Shown: positions 10,717-33,693 of the stretch, piece after piece
Layout of the letters: every line of letters begins with the position of its first letter
How positions within the stretch are numbered: position 1 is the stretch's first letter
Source: Corythoichthys intestinalis
Lineage: Eukaryota > Chordata > Actinopteri > Syngnathiformes > Syngnathidae
Assembly: GCF_030265065.1 (NCBI RefSeq)
Contig: NC_080410.1
Coordinates: 19,543,898-19,607,897 of the forward strand
Length of the DNA: 64,000 nt
Direction: 5' to 3'
Translations under genes and position numbers: made by a program
The notes under the pieces: generated by a model
Seen by the model: only the letters and a program-made list of their open reading frames with translations
Databases searched by the model: none
Told to the model about the DNA's origin: nothing

Positions 10717-12440
10717 ATGTTGTATATTGGACAAAATAATCGCGTTTCTGAAGTTCAAATCTGCAAGGGGACGAACCCGGAAGTGATACATCACACCGGG
10801 AACAGCGATGGCAGCTCCATACATACGGCCACCATACAAAGCCCTTCAAACAATTATTCAAACAGCGATATAAGCGATGGATCGCGCGCAAGGGTAGAGA
10901 TCCAAGTTTTTGAAGAATTGGAGGAAGAAGAGGAGGTTGGAATTTTATGTTGGACCTAACATGTATTAGCCAGACGCTAATCAGGATGCAAACAATCTGC
11001 CTAGACTACCTGACATGGCATGGATACAAGACCCATCGAGATTACAAGATTGGTAAGATATAGGCTGTTATTGTTTTCGTGATTTGAAGATGCAGGCATT
11101 TGCACATAATTTTATGTTTTTGTCTATCTGATGACATTGTTAAAAAAAATAATAATCAGACTTCATGTTCATTTTGGCAGATCCGGCAGCTCTCGTGCAT
11201 ATAAAATAATAAGAAGGAGATGAGTCGTTGATGGCTTTCTCCACTTTATTGTGGCAACAATAGAAAAACAAAATAATAGCTGACTGCCGCCACATTCCAT
11301 TGCGAAGTTTTGCTTATCGCTGATCTCCTCCTCGCCTCCTACTACTCCGGCGTCTCTTAAACGGATCGTGCATAGTGTCTTGTTATGAGCTTTTTGTTTA
11401 CAAATGTATCGAACACACGACGTGCTGACAAATTTGTTTCTTTATTAACACATGGAGCTAACAATACAACACGGCTCGGGGAAGTGGCGTCTAATGGCGT
11501 GAGGAAATGTAGTTTTTTCACAAAAGCGAACAGATTACAAAGCACCACTTCAGTGTTGTCCCTAGATTACATTTCCCATTACTCACTGCGTGACCTGCGC
11601 GCTCGCTGATTCGCTGCCAGACATTAAAAGCAACACGCATGTTGTTGTCACCTGTCAGTGGCTCTCGTAAAACACAAACTAGAAGGCTATCAAGGGATCA
11701 CCGTGAAAGAAACGCCGAACCATACAAATGCAATGCAATGCTTGAAGCATGAAGGTGGAAATACATAATACAAATAAATGTGCACAAACTCACCGGTGGT
11801 GTGTGTCTCTTACTGCAACGTGACCGTGAATTACCGCGACGCCGACTCACTTATATGCACATCCACACCCTATTCCCGATTGACAGTGGATTAACCCTTT
11901 CGGACAAGATCGTAGATGACGCACAATTTAAACACGCTTAAACTAGCGAACGCAACAACAACCATGATCGGGGATTGCCACGAGTAAACTTTCGGCTAAC
12001 GTCGCTACCTTATACTGTTCATTCCACAACAGTTGGCAGCTCTGCTTTGACAAAGTCATCAGTCATCTATCCAAAAATCCCACTTACTTTTTGGCAAATC
12101 CTTGATCATAAGCAGACCGGTTAAGGAAGCAGGCATCTTCGAAGTGTTTGCAGCAGAGAACACTACTCGATGATGGCGTGAAATTCATTCGCTTCGTGCG
12201 AACGAAAGATGTCCATTTATGTGCCCTGCTATCCTTTGGCCACTCATACAACTTTTCGTTTGAGTGAGAACAAAACATCGCCACACACCGCCGTGGCATC
12301 TTACCGAGAAGCAATGCAACAAACAATACTGTTCTATGGCGGACTTCCCTCGCACTTCTAGGTGTGATGTAATTTCCGAAGATTTCCGAAGATTGCCGAA
12401 GAAAAGCATTTTCGTTGTCAAGGGCGTTGCTATGGGTTAA
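10717..12440. mobile_element. Probable THAP-containing DNA element, boundaries unclear
   Basis: The stretch is richer in CpG than its surroundings and holds the THAP exon on the minus strand near its right side. On the plus strand near 10810-11055 is a stop-interrupted remnant starting MAAPYIRPPYKALQTIIQ. The block around 11400-11480 is shared with the hAT interior at 895-960. I could not define termini or a target duplication, so the element class is open. Confidence 0.4.
12088..12299 (-). CDS. THAP zinc-finger exon, partial gene or transposon exon
   Basis: From an ATG at 12299 the minus strand reads MPRRCVAMFCSHSNEKLYEW, then PKDSRAHKWTSFVRTKRMNF and TPSSSSVLCCKHFEDACF. This fits a THAP C2CH finger: Cys-x4-Cys near the start, a conserved Trp, and Cys-x2-His-Phe near the end. 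The exon finishes at a strong splice donor (gtaagtg, 12081-12087) and shows no internal stop. I could not find the following exons. THAP domains occur in host transcription factors and in P-element-like and other transposases. Nearby sequence shared with the transposon at 895-955 favours a mobile origin. Confidence 0.65.
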
Positions 12441-13130
12441 ACAAAGAATCTGGAAAAAAAAAAAAAAAAAACGAAAACATGCTTATAACTGTTTAGCCAT
12501 TGATATTATTCAAAAACATGGTTGTCCAACCTTATTTCACATTTCGGCTTTAAAGTACAGTAATTTGGGGTATATAGTTGTCAATTGCAGGCAATGAGTT
12601 AAAAATGTTGAACAATATCTAATGGGATATAATATTTTGTGGAGAAATGAGTTGTCTTGTGTGTTATTAGGCCCCAAAATACCCATCCATGAATGAAAGA
12701 ACAAAATGAAAATGTGTGAAAGTGCCTTTTTTCACTATACATTTTTCACTATACAGTGTTAATTGGCAGTCTGCTTGTTGCAGTGTTTTTTTTTTTTTTT
12801 TGTTTCTTACATTGCAAACTGATAAAATTGATTAAAAAATAAGTTTCAGGCATTCTGATTCCATTGTTCCAAACCAGCATTAGATGCACAATAAAATGGT
12901 GGTATAGTGTGGTTGCAGGAATTTTTTCTGAGGAAAAAACAGAGGGGCAGAGGTAGAATAAATGAAATACACTTAAAAACAGTATGGTGCATTATTAACT
13001 AAAAATTTCCAGTATATTTTTGTAAAAGAAAAAAAGCTTAGCGTCTGCTTCTTCCGATCACGTGACTGCACTTGCACTTCCGCCACCATTTAGTGACTTG
13101 CTGTGGACAAAGTTGATACAAACATGATAA

Positions 13131-13411
13131 AAATATGGATGAACCAGCTCGTAAGAAAAGAAAAACTTGCCCACGGAAGCCATCTACCAGAATGGGAGAC
13201 ACAAACGGGTGAATACGCCGGATTGATAAAAGCGTCTTCGAAAGGACCACAGTATTCATTTTGGTTGGATTGAACATTAAAGTTTCGGCATCAGGATTTT
13301 ACGATCTCAGAAAGCACTTCGAGACAAAAGGTCATAAAGATGCAGTCTGCAGAATGAAAAGCTACAAGCCTATCAATGAACAATTTCTTCTGCAAAACAA
13401 AACCATTTATT
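13131..13411 (+). pseudogene. hAT-type transposase N-terminal remnant
   Basis: From 13135 the plus strand reads MDEPARKKRKTCPRKPSTRM, hits a stop, and in another frame continues FYDLRKHFETKGHKDAVCRM KSYKPINEQF. A HxxxKxHK zinc-binding pattern after a small aromatic stretch is typical of the degenerate BED/TTF-type finger at the start of hAT-like proteins. The frame ends at poly-A/T sequence at about 13411. No catalytic domain was found. Confidence 0.5.
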
Positions 13412-13589
13412 ATTTTTATTATTTTTTATTTTTGTTTCATATTAGACGCTATATAAAACATAAGATTAGTCACCATTTTGTTAGGGCATACGTCACTTTG
13501 TAAGATTCCCAACGGCCTCGGGTTGACAGGTATGCTCTTTCCCAATGCTAAATCTGAGTAAATACACTGAACACAAAAAAACTACTTCG

Positions 13590-13655
13590 CAGTTTTGCAC
13601 TTATCGCGGCCGGTTCTGGTCCCCATTAACCGCGAAAAACAAGGGATCCACCGTA
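13590..13655. repeat. Fragment of the 'cgcggttaatgggg' repeat family
   Basis: ttatcgcggccggttctggt and ccccattaaccgcgaaaaac are the inverse of phrases found at 22436-22470 and 61990-62035. It is a short piece of a dispersed repeat seen three times in the window. Confidence 0.6.
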
Positions 13656-13911
13656 CATGGTCCTGTCCTGTCGTTTTAAAATTGACCGCAGTGAGGTGCT
13701 GTGACTGTGCCTCTGCAGTGGTTGAACAAAAGACTGACTGGACGTCTTGCGCTCTCAATAGCAGTGAATAATGATTACTCAATGCTAGCTATCCCAGTTC
13801 AAATGAATTTTCTGTCGATCACTGTCAAAGACGGGGAATGAGTTCATAACTAGCCACTTACATTTTGTCCAAGTACCGTATCACAAATGTTCAAAGGTTG
13901 CTGCAAGCACA

Positions 13912-13948
<37 letters not shown>

Positions 13949-14160
13949 AAATGGATTATAAATCAACTGTCGTCAATAGCAGTTAATGCCATGGACTTCT
14001 GTCAGCCGTCACTGGCAGTGATTAAATTAAAAGAAAAGCTCAACAAGGATTCGAAAATAGCATTTTTGTTCACGCGCACACACATTACTTTAATGTTTCG
14101 CGCCACCAGTGCTATAACGAGCGCCACCTCCAAATGACGCTACTTCCTGAATTAGCAAAC

Positions 14161-14356
14161 TGACCAATAAATTCAAGGCAAATGTTTTCTCAGCCAATGA
14201 GAGACGAGAAAAACGCCTCCAACTGACAGATTCGCGGGAAAACGGACAGGAAACGGTTTAGTTTTGCCGCGAATAGAGTGCGCAGCACCTTTGTTTTCGC
14301 CAGTTGACCAACGTGCGAGTTTTCGTTTCGTTAAGAAACCAACCGGCTGCAGCATC
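14161..14356 (+). promoter_or_regulatory. mcm5 proximal promoter: E2F and CCAAT motifs
   Basis: ttcgcgggaaaa at 14231-14242 is the reverse complement of a consensus E2F site (TTTTCCCGCGAA). ttttgccgcgaa at 14262-14273 is a second E2F-like site. Two CCAAT boxes lie at 14164-14168 and 14194-14198. No TATA box is evident. E2F plus CCAAT is the usual arrangement for MCM genes induced at G1/S; function here is inferred. Confidence 0.75.
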
Positions 14357-26167
<11,811 letters not shown>

Positions 26168-26372
26168 GTGATTGTGTTTCTGAACTGTCACTAATAATAT
26201 TTTGAGAAGTTTTGGTCTTTGTATTTGGAAGTTGGTCCTCACGTTTGCCCTTTGTGATCACCTACGCTGGTAAATTGACGTACACTTAAAACAAAAGTTG
26301 TTAATGTTTTTGCAGCACATTTTTTTCCACATACTTGCATGTCATGTAAAGAATGGAAGTACAAGAAGTCGT

Positions 26373-26378
26373 AATAAA
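26373..26378 (+). terminator. mcm5 polyadenylation signal
   Basis: AATAAA 206 bases after the mcm5 stop codon; the only clear signal between mcm5 and hmox1 on this strand at a sensible distance. Confidence 0.7.
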
Positions 26379-27177
26379 ATTTTGTCATGGCAAATGTCTG
26401 TTGTTACACCCCCTTTGAAGATGAGTTTATAGTGTTCATGCAGTGTTTGTTAAAATCCAGGTTGAAATTTGTCATTAGTGGACATTCAGTCCATTTGAAC
26501 TGGCAGGGTGGCAGTGACTGAACGAATGTTAACTTAAAATGGATTGGATGTCAATCGCTGTCAAAGGCAGTGAGTTAAATATTTATAAATGTTAATACAA
26601 TCGTTTGTGTCAGTACAGTAGGCTGTCATTTTCCATATTTGTGCATAAAGGTTAACCTCTCAAATTTAGGACAACTTTTCCTTCAAAATACAATTATTGA
26701 ATTACCATAATTTACGGACTAAAAACATTACTTTTCCACCATGTCTTAATGCCACGATTTATAGGCTAGCCTAGTGCCATTCATATATCAACAAGTACTT
26801 TGTGTGGGAACAGTTTATATAGTCGCATATATAATCGGTAGCTTGAAATGCAGCAATCTGAGTTAAACAATGTGTGCAATGTTGCATTTGCATATATGCT
26901 ATAATATTTTAATGAAACATGAAATTTAAAAAAATTGTGTAATCGGCGTATTAAGTTGTGAAGTTTTGATAACGAATTAGTCAAGCTGATAAGGCCTTTA
27001 GAACTGAGGAATTGGTGGTGGCTTGAGAGTAAAATTGCCACTATTTGGAAATATGTTCTCTGCATTCTGACTACTACTATGTCCTTATGAAGAACTTTCC
27101 CATCATACTTCCATTTGTGTGGTGTGCAGCAACCCCGCCGCTAAAATCCAGGAAAATTAATGTTACCACCAGCCAGT
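26379..27177. other. mcm5-hmox1 intergenic, no gene seen
   Basis: A fragment of repeat E occupies about 26470-26575 (cattcagtccatttgaactg, then tggattggatgtcaatcgct). The rest is A/T-rich with no supported frame. Confidence 0.6.
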
Positions 27178-27183
27178 TTTTAT
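27178..27183 (-). terminator. Possible hmox1 polyadenylation signal
   Basis: tttatt on the plus strand reads AATAAA on the minus strand, about 220 bases after the hmox1 stop. Confidence 0.45.
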
Positions 27184-27402
27184 TTTGTTTCTATAGTTTG
27201 TACAAATAAATACAAAGGAATCATAATCAGTATTATGATTTATCGTAGAAGGTAATTCTATACAAGAGGTGGGTTGATCCAATGCAAATGCTAACATTTT
27301 CACAGAACATTCCAGTTAGGTTCTGTTTTCTAAAAGAGGTGTTGCATTAGCTAAAGGGATATACTAAAGTGCTGTACGTTCACAGGATGGTGGTACATGA
27401 TA

Positions 27403-29147
27403 TTACATGACATACATTCCAATTCCAATAGTAGCCAGTGTGACACAAAGGCCCACAGTGAAACGCTTGAGTGGAGCAAAGGGGAAACTCTCAGAGTTGG
27501 TCTCAGGTTGTCCTGTTGCGACACACAAGAGTTTCTGCAAGTCATCAAAAACCTGGAAGAAAACAAAAATGTCAGCATATTTCCTCAACTGACTACATCG
27601 TTTAGTTCCTGAGCCCATAACAACCCTCTTTGTGTTTGAAAGTCACCTGAGTGTTAAACTCAAAGGCTAGAACTGCCTCCTTCAGAACAGCCACCCTCTC
27701 CTCCTCAGTCAGCTCAATAGCGTTCATGCGGCTCCTGTATAGCTGCTTGAAGCGATTGGGACTGCTCACAGCAGGGAAGTAGAAGAATGAAAGGCCTTCT
27801 TTGCCTGTCAGTTTGAGAGATTTCTGGGTAATTTTTCCTAGGACTTGTCCTCCTGACAGATCCCCGAGATATCGAGTGTAGGCGTGGGCCACCAGCAGTC
27901 CAGGATTATCTTTACCAATCTGCAAAAGAGAAATTGGACTCAATATTGGAAAATACACTACGGCAATGATTGACAACTAATTTTGCGCTCACCTCTCGTA
28001 ACCTCTGAGTGTATCTGTGTGTTGCTGCGGGAACAATCACTTTCCCGCTCCAATCGGGGCCCAAAAAATGCTCCAGATCATTCTCCAGGGATTCCAGGCG
28101 ATCAAGTTCCTGAGGGAAGTATATCGGTGCGACCGCTGGATGGGAACAATTCTTATCTAGTTCCTCTTCTAACACCTTGTAGATCTCATGGAGGGAACAC
28201 AGCAGGAGCTGACAAAGGCATGAAGTAGTTTTAATTGAAGATTCATGTAAATTATCCAGTTTCACTTACTTGGTCAGAAAAAAAAAATTACGAAATTGCG
28301 AAAATTTACTGTTCTGCCAAAATTGGAAAACACAAACATAGACTACCATTCTTTTCTTATGGCCAAAATTAGTTTTTTTTTTCTTTTTTGCTGCTCTTCA
28401 GTTTGAGGTTCTTTCCCAAATTTTATGTATTTTTTTCCCAGCCCCCCCCCCCCAGTTTTCCAAATTTTAAGCATTTTTGTTGTTTTTTTGTTGTTGTTGT
28501 ATTTTTCAGATTTCTTATTTTTTGCAGGTTTTTGCTGAAAGTTTTTCCTTTTTTTGGAGGGGGGGGGGGTCAGAGTGTACAAGGTTAAATCTGTCAATGC
28601 CATAAGATTGATATTCAGTTAATTCCAATCCATCAATTCCAAATGGAATAAGTGAAAAAGTTACCAACCAGCGTCCAGCATACTTACTAGTGTATGCAAT
28701 TTTTGTGACATATTTCTTTGCTGATGTGCTTTGAGATGTTTTTTTTTTTTTTTTTTTTTTTTAAATCTAATGTATGGCTCATGGAAGGTCGGGAAACTCT
28801 TAACTACTGTGTTCAGTTATTCTCTACCTCAATGATGACTCCCTGGTCAGACTGTATATTTAGTATAAATTAGAAAGGTTAGTGTGAAACCAACCTTGTA
28901 CTGTGGCAGGGTGATCTCTCCTCTTTGGTAACTCAGCATCAGCTCTGTATTTTCAGCTTTTAAGTGATTGTCCTTTGTGGCTTCTTTAATCTGTTCTGAT
29001 AAATCACTGTTGATAGCATAATATTAGTAAATGACCGCTACAAAGATAAATTCACTTGGAGCACTCATAGAAATTTTTTGTTAGCTGAATTTCATACCTG
29101 CCAACTTCACCCATGTCATATTTCCTTGTGCTCTTCTTGGTCGCCAT
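27403..29147 (-). CDS. hmox1: Heme oxygenase 1
   Basis: Endoplasmic-reticulum enzyme that opens heme to biliverdin, CO and iron using O2 and cytochrome P450 reductase. Five coding exons, read right to left: 29147-29098, 29006-28895, 28208-27993, 27919-27647, 27552-27403, total 801 nt (266 residues; human 288). Visible features: the axial heme ligand His31 in [13 protein letters not shown]; the signature [18 protein letters not shown] (134-151), with the catalytic-water Asp146 equivalent to human Asp140; RSRMN for propionate contact; and a C-terminal membrane anchor [19 protein letters not shown]. The ATG lies directly after a 3' splice site, so the 5' UTR is mostly in a separate upstream exon. 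It resembles HO-1 rather than HO-2 in length and lack of Cys-Pro heme motifs. Whether it is the 'a' or 'b' teleost paralogue cannot be settled; position beside mcm5 favours 'a'. Confidence 0.96.
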
Positions 29148-29241
29148 CTACAATACACAGGTTGGTCTGTTATTAACACCATACAAATGAAAGTTGTCCT
29201 GCAGAGATTCCATGTACCGGTATACAGTAAACGTAGCTTAC

Positions 29242-29300
29242 CTGAATACTGTATGTTGTAATGAATAGAGCCTCTTGACGGTTGTTGCGTTTTGGGACTT
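29242..29300 (-). other. hmox1: hmox1 5' UTR exon
   Basis: On the minus strand an exon ends at 29242 followed by the donor gtaagc; the matching acceptor (ttgtag) immediately precedes the ATG. The right boundary is set only by the TATA box at 29324-29329, so it is approximate. Confidence 0.6.
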
Positions 29301-29323
29301 GTGACTCTGATCATCGTGCCTCA

Positions 29324-29419
29324 TTTATACATAGCCATAATGTGCTGAAGGTGCTGATACAGATGGGAAGTGTTACTGCTGAATCACACGACTGCTCAAT
29401 TGCGAAAACATGACGTTGC
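29324..29419 (-). promoter_or_regulatory. hmox1 promoter: TATA box, ARE and StRE-like sites
   Basis: tttata at 29324-29329 is a TATAAA box on the minus strand, about 25-30 bases before the expected transcript start. atgacgttgc at 29410-29419 fits the antioxidant response element core RTGACnnnGC (plus-strand orientation). tgctgaatcac at 29378-29388 is one base from the stress-response/MARE motif TGCTGAGTCAC. NRF2-small MAF and BACH1 control of HMOX1 through such sites is established in mammals; use of these sites is inferred. Confidence 0.6.
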
Positions 29420-29740
29420 ACTTCTGTTTTGAGGTGGGGAGAAAACATGACAAGGTTGAAATGGGTGCTTTCATATTTGAAAATTAGGTGAAGAAAAAGA
29501 ACTTTGGAGTGACTGCTGGTGCTCTAACTAAGGGGGCACGTGGAACAACAGTTTGACACACATGACTGCTCAATTGTGACATAACATGATAATGCAGATG
29601 TGTTTGAGGTGGGAAGAAAACATGACATGGTTGAAATGGACAGTTTCCTCTTTGAATATCAGGTGGAAAAAAACAACAACTTTGGAGTGACTGCTGGTGC
29701 TCTTAGTAAGGGGATAGATGGAACAACAGTTTGTTACAAC
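29388..29740. repeat. Two-copy tandem duplication upstream of hmox1
   Basis: A unit of about 176 bp occurs twice: actgctcaattg at about 29390 and again at about 29567; further shared blocks are gaggtgggaagaaaacatga (second copy), tttggagtgactgctggtgc (both) and ggaacaacagttt (both). The first copy carries the ARE match; the second has a decayed version (atgataatgc). Confidence 0.85.
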
Positions 29741-29789
29741 TAAGTTATCAAAAGAGCCAGCTTTGGGGGTGGATGTTGACACTCAGCCG

Positions 29790-31200
29790 GGCTCGCGATA
29801 CTTGAATTTTATTCGAAGTTCACACAAAGATACCAATGTCACTTTATTATTTAAAGTGTGCCTCCTCCATCTGGATAGAAAAATTCAGTTCTATAAATTA
29901 TATATATGGTGGAAAACACTCAGGTGACTTGAAGTTCCGCTCTGAGACCCCCAATTTGGCCAAATTTCAAAATTGTCCGATATGCACATGTGATACATCA
30001 TTGGAAAGCTTAAAATCTCAAATTTCTGGGGGAAGAAAACTTTTGAACAGGAGGGCATTTACAAAAAAATTAAAATAAAATTTTAAATAGCAAAACCCCG
30101 AGAGCAGAATTAAAGACGCCATAATTTTAACGAGACATTATCGCGTACTTACCTTGTTTCGATCCAAAAACTCCATGTAGCATGTATCATCGAGTGTCAA
30201 GACAAGCTGTGAATGGCCACAGCCGGATTTTTGGGGGATTTTATGGGTGAAACATGGTAATATAACAAGGTCGTGATACAGAAATCGCAGACATCAAGGA
30301 GTGGTCGAGATGTTCTTTCAATATATTTACCCTTTTAAACATTTTTTTCTTCTTCAATTTTTCATTGTTTGGATCGATTATTCATCATCTAACATAGTGA
30401 GGAAAATGCGACAGTAACAAAAAAATACAATTAATCGATAGTTATGAGGTAGATATCCATGACTTTTTTTACGGATGCCATTTTTTTTATTGTGACGTAA
30501 TTTGTTTAAAAGTTTAAAATATGCGAGTGAATAATTTTCTTAAAGTCTTTTTTTTTATTTTTTTTTTTAAACGAAATATTAGACATCAATTAATGATTCT
30601 AAGCCAAAAATGACTGAAATTTTGATTAATGAATATAATTACTTACCTTCTTTTTATGGCTGGGTTGAAACAAAAGCGGTTGCGCGACGTCTGTAAATGG
30701 CGGTTTCCAGGGTAAAAGGGACAAATTAAAAATAGTTCGGGGGCTTAATGTGCCATGAATCTGCTATGGCAGCATATAGACATATTGTTCTATCAAACAC
30801 AACAGTTCTTTTGGCTTAAAATATAGCAGTTTATTTTAAAGAAGAGTGCAAGAGCAGAAACTGCTTTTTCAGTCTTGTCTGTGTTTTCTGCCAAATATAT
30901 ATATACATACAGCCATTTAACCAAAGAAAAAAAGATTCTCAGAGGTTACTCAATAGGTTTTATTGTTCCTAAAAAAATAATCAAACAATAAAAAACGCAA
31001 AAAAAAAAAACAAACAAAAATTTAAATAATGATAATATGATGCAGAACCATTGAAATGTACTCCAGTCAGTACACACACAACAACAACAGCTATGTGCCA
31101 ACTAAAGCATTTTTATAAATTACTATCACGAAAATTGTTGACAAATTGTTATTCTCATTCAATGTTCTAGATTGCACACAAACAATAACCGAAATAAACT
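29790..31200. other. Unassigned repeat-like sequence, no gene seen
   Basis: A/T-rich, with phrases such as gtttcgatccaaaaactcca and cacagccggatttttggggg that read like a dispersed element. No termini or target duplication were recognised and no frame is supported. Confidence 0.35.
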
Positions 31201-31243
31201 GACCAACGATTCAACCAGAAAGTTTCCAAACGCAGCAGTTTAA

Positions 31244-31435
31244 AACTACATTTCCCATAACGCCTAGCGCGGCTTAGCTCACTGACAGCTACCCTATTAG
31301 CGAGCATCGGTAGCTGAGGCAAAATCGAACATTGTTATCAAAGTTTACAATAATCAGCAGCGCAGCTATGTGACACCAATCGGGATTTTACAGATCACAC
31401 CAGTACAAAGCTCCGACAGTCAACAGTTGCCGAAA
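31244..31435 (+). promoter_or_regulatory. Candidate foxred2 promoter and 5' UTR exon
   Basis: aactacatttcccataacgc (31244-31263) resembles the ZNF143 motif found at many housekeeping starts. About 170 bases on, a strong donor (gaaagtaagttt) ends a possible exon at 31435. foxred2's ATG exon begins with an acceptor at 36966-36967, so an upstream UTR exon must exist. The link across 5.5 kb of transposons is inference. Confidence 0.45.
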
Positions 31436-31439
31436 GTAA

Positions 31440-31849
31440 GTTTCCCAAGTGTCCTCTCGGGACGATGGTTTATTTGTGAATGAGAATTGACAGTTAACGC
31501 CATGATAAAGTAATTCTAGGACTGCGCACGCATGTGCTATTTGTATCCAAAGTAGAATAAAGGTATTTTCAACTTAATTACTCCTTTGGGTACATGAGCA
31601 TTTGATTATATACATATTGATCGCAATAATAATCTTCACAACTGGGCAGGCTCTCTGGAAACACGTCACAGGTAGCACAGTACCGTAGTATTCTGTGAGA
31701 AGCGTCAATTTCAACACACGCTAATTCGTCCCGTGAAAAATAATGAAAACCAGACATTTTCATGAATTTAGAAAACCTCGCCGGACGCCCCGGACAGGAT
31801 TTGAAAAGTGGACATGCCCGGGCAAAAGAGGACGTTTGGTCACCCTACC
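31440..31849. mobile_element. Partial hAT, right end only
   Basis: The end aggacgtttggtcaccctac is a widespread hAT terminus (inverse of tagggtgaccaaacgtcc). The minus strand just inside has a short cysteine-containing frame (31578-31763). No left terminus was found. Confidence 0.45.
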
Positions 31850-33210
31850 CCTATACTCACCCAAGAAAGGGCACCTATTGAACTTGTATACACACCCTTA
31901 TGTTGACATCACTTTTTTTGGTCACTGGTACAGTAAATGTTAATATTGTGACTACATCACCCAAAATGTCATATCTTTATGAGTCTAAGTGATTTTTTTA
32001 AACTACCAAAACAAGTCACTTGCTCAACAAAGGGTTAAAAAATGTTAAATGTTTTTTTTTTTTTTAAATTGTAAATAAAGTCCAATATTTCTGGCTTACA
32101 TATTTTTTTCGCTCTTCCCCATTTTAGCAGACAGTACTAATATACTAATTAATAACTTTTTAAAAATTAGTCAGGAGAAGGGTACAGTACTGTATCTAAG
32201 GGAATTAAAAATGACTGCAGGTGCTAGCCTGCTAGGAATGACAAAATAATAGTGACAATAAAGACGTTCCGATCATTCTAATGAAATACACGCCTTTGAA
32301 ACGCATTATCACTCAGGAATACCCACCAGCTCCGCCCACTCAGTTTGATAGGAGAAAATGAGGAAATTTAAGTCAAACCATTATGCAGAAATTCATGGAT
32401 AATTAGTAAAATAATTAATACTCCTAGGTGACACGGCGATGTAATCATGTTCTAATCATTTAACTCTGCTACATTTGGTCCGCCGGGCTTTAATATTTTA
32501 TAACCACGCCTTGTTGGGCGGGCACAATCTATCTGGAGAGAACATGGGCGGTGCTTGACGATTTTCAGGAGGGAACACATTCTCCCACATCCTTCAAGCG
32601 GTCCAAAACAAAATAATGCCTCAAAATGTAGCCATCTCCAAGGTTTGATTCTCAACCCCGCTGCAGACATCGCGTTCAATGGATCGACAGTTCTAGAAGG
32701 TAATACAGATCACTGTCCATTTTCGATTGATCGCTTGGTACATCTGGTTCAACGGACAAGTCGCTATACCCACCAGAGAGTGATATAACAGCGGCTGGAG
32801 AGTTCAAGGGGATTCTTGTAATGGGTCTCTAGCGTATTCTTTCACATTTTGGCACATTAAGTATGTCTCGATTGTAAAGATCCGCAACTGCTTAGCGGTA
32901 TGTCATTAGTATGCAGTGCTAAGTTTGTGCTGAAATGCTGCACTATTCAGGGTTTCAAGATAGTTTCCATAATGGCCCACATGTCCATGCATGCAAGGAG
33001 TAAAAGACGCGGTAATAATAACTCTTGGAGATAACCAAGAGAGTTTTGAAATTGTACTCAATTTCTTCTAGTAGATGCATCACGTTATGGTGTAGTACCA
33101 GAATGATTATTGTTATGTTTTGTTACATTGCAAAATCTGAGTTCATTTTCACTAGAAGCTGATGTCACAGTGGTGTCTAAACTATGGCCTGGGGAACATT
33201 CACGGCTGAG
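31850..33210. other. No gene seen
   Basis: 31870-32080 partly resembles sequence after the minisatellite at 20030-20110. 32470-32830 has more G/C and includes ggtttgattctcaaccccg, slightly like a tRNA B box, but no tRNA fold follows. No coding frame is supported. Confidence 0.45.
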
Positions 33211-33364
33211 GGTTAACTCTTTCAGTGCCATTGACGATGATAGACGTCCAATCTGTTTGAACAAGGAGGGGTGGCAGACATAAGCGGATTTAAAGGGGGG
33301 CCGCCGCCCCCCGATGGCCGAAAAGTGTCATTGCATGTAACTGACTTTCGTATATACTGTATAC

Positions 33365-33586
33365 CACAGGTGTCAAACCGATTCCAGAAAGGGCCAAGTA
33401 GGTGCTGGATTTTGTTCCAACCGATTCCGTGAAGAGAGTTAAACCTATGAACTTCCTGCTGAAACAAGCAGCACCTGACAAAGTTTAACTGATTACTCGT
33501 GTAAAAGATCTGATTGGTGAAAAGGTGGACTCTTCATTGGTTGGAAAGCAAACCTGGCCCTTTCTGGAATCGGTTTGACACCTGTG
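33365..33586. mobile_element. Palindromic hAT-like MITE
   Basis: cacaggtgtcaaaccgattc at the left and gaatcggtttgacacctgtg at the right are perfect inverted termini; a further inverted match (cagaaagggccaag / tggccctttctg) extends inward. 222 bp, non-coding, inside element C. Confidence 0.8.
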
Positions 33587-33587
<1 letters not shown>

Positions 33588-33630
<43 letters not shown>

Positions 33631-33662
33631 TATATATATATGTGTGTGTATATATATATATA

Positions 33663-33693
<31 letters not shown>
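33588..33693. repeat. (AT)n/(GT)n microsatellite
   Basis: TA dinucleotides with interspersed TG runs, directly after the MITE. Confidence 0.9.

Noticed and set aside
14264-14356. N-terminal extension of MCM5
   Set aside because: The frame is open upstream but has no ATG before 14357, and family members start at MSGFDDPG.
29790-31200. Upstream part of hmox1 or a retroelement
   Set aside because: No coding match, no long terminal repeats and no reverse transcriptase motif were seen.
32480-32820. Possible tRNA or tRNA-derived SINE (ggtttgattctcaaccccg)
   Set aside because: A weak B-box-like match, but no A box at the right distance and no cloverleaf could be folded by eye.
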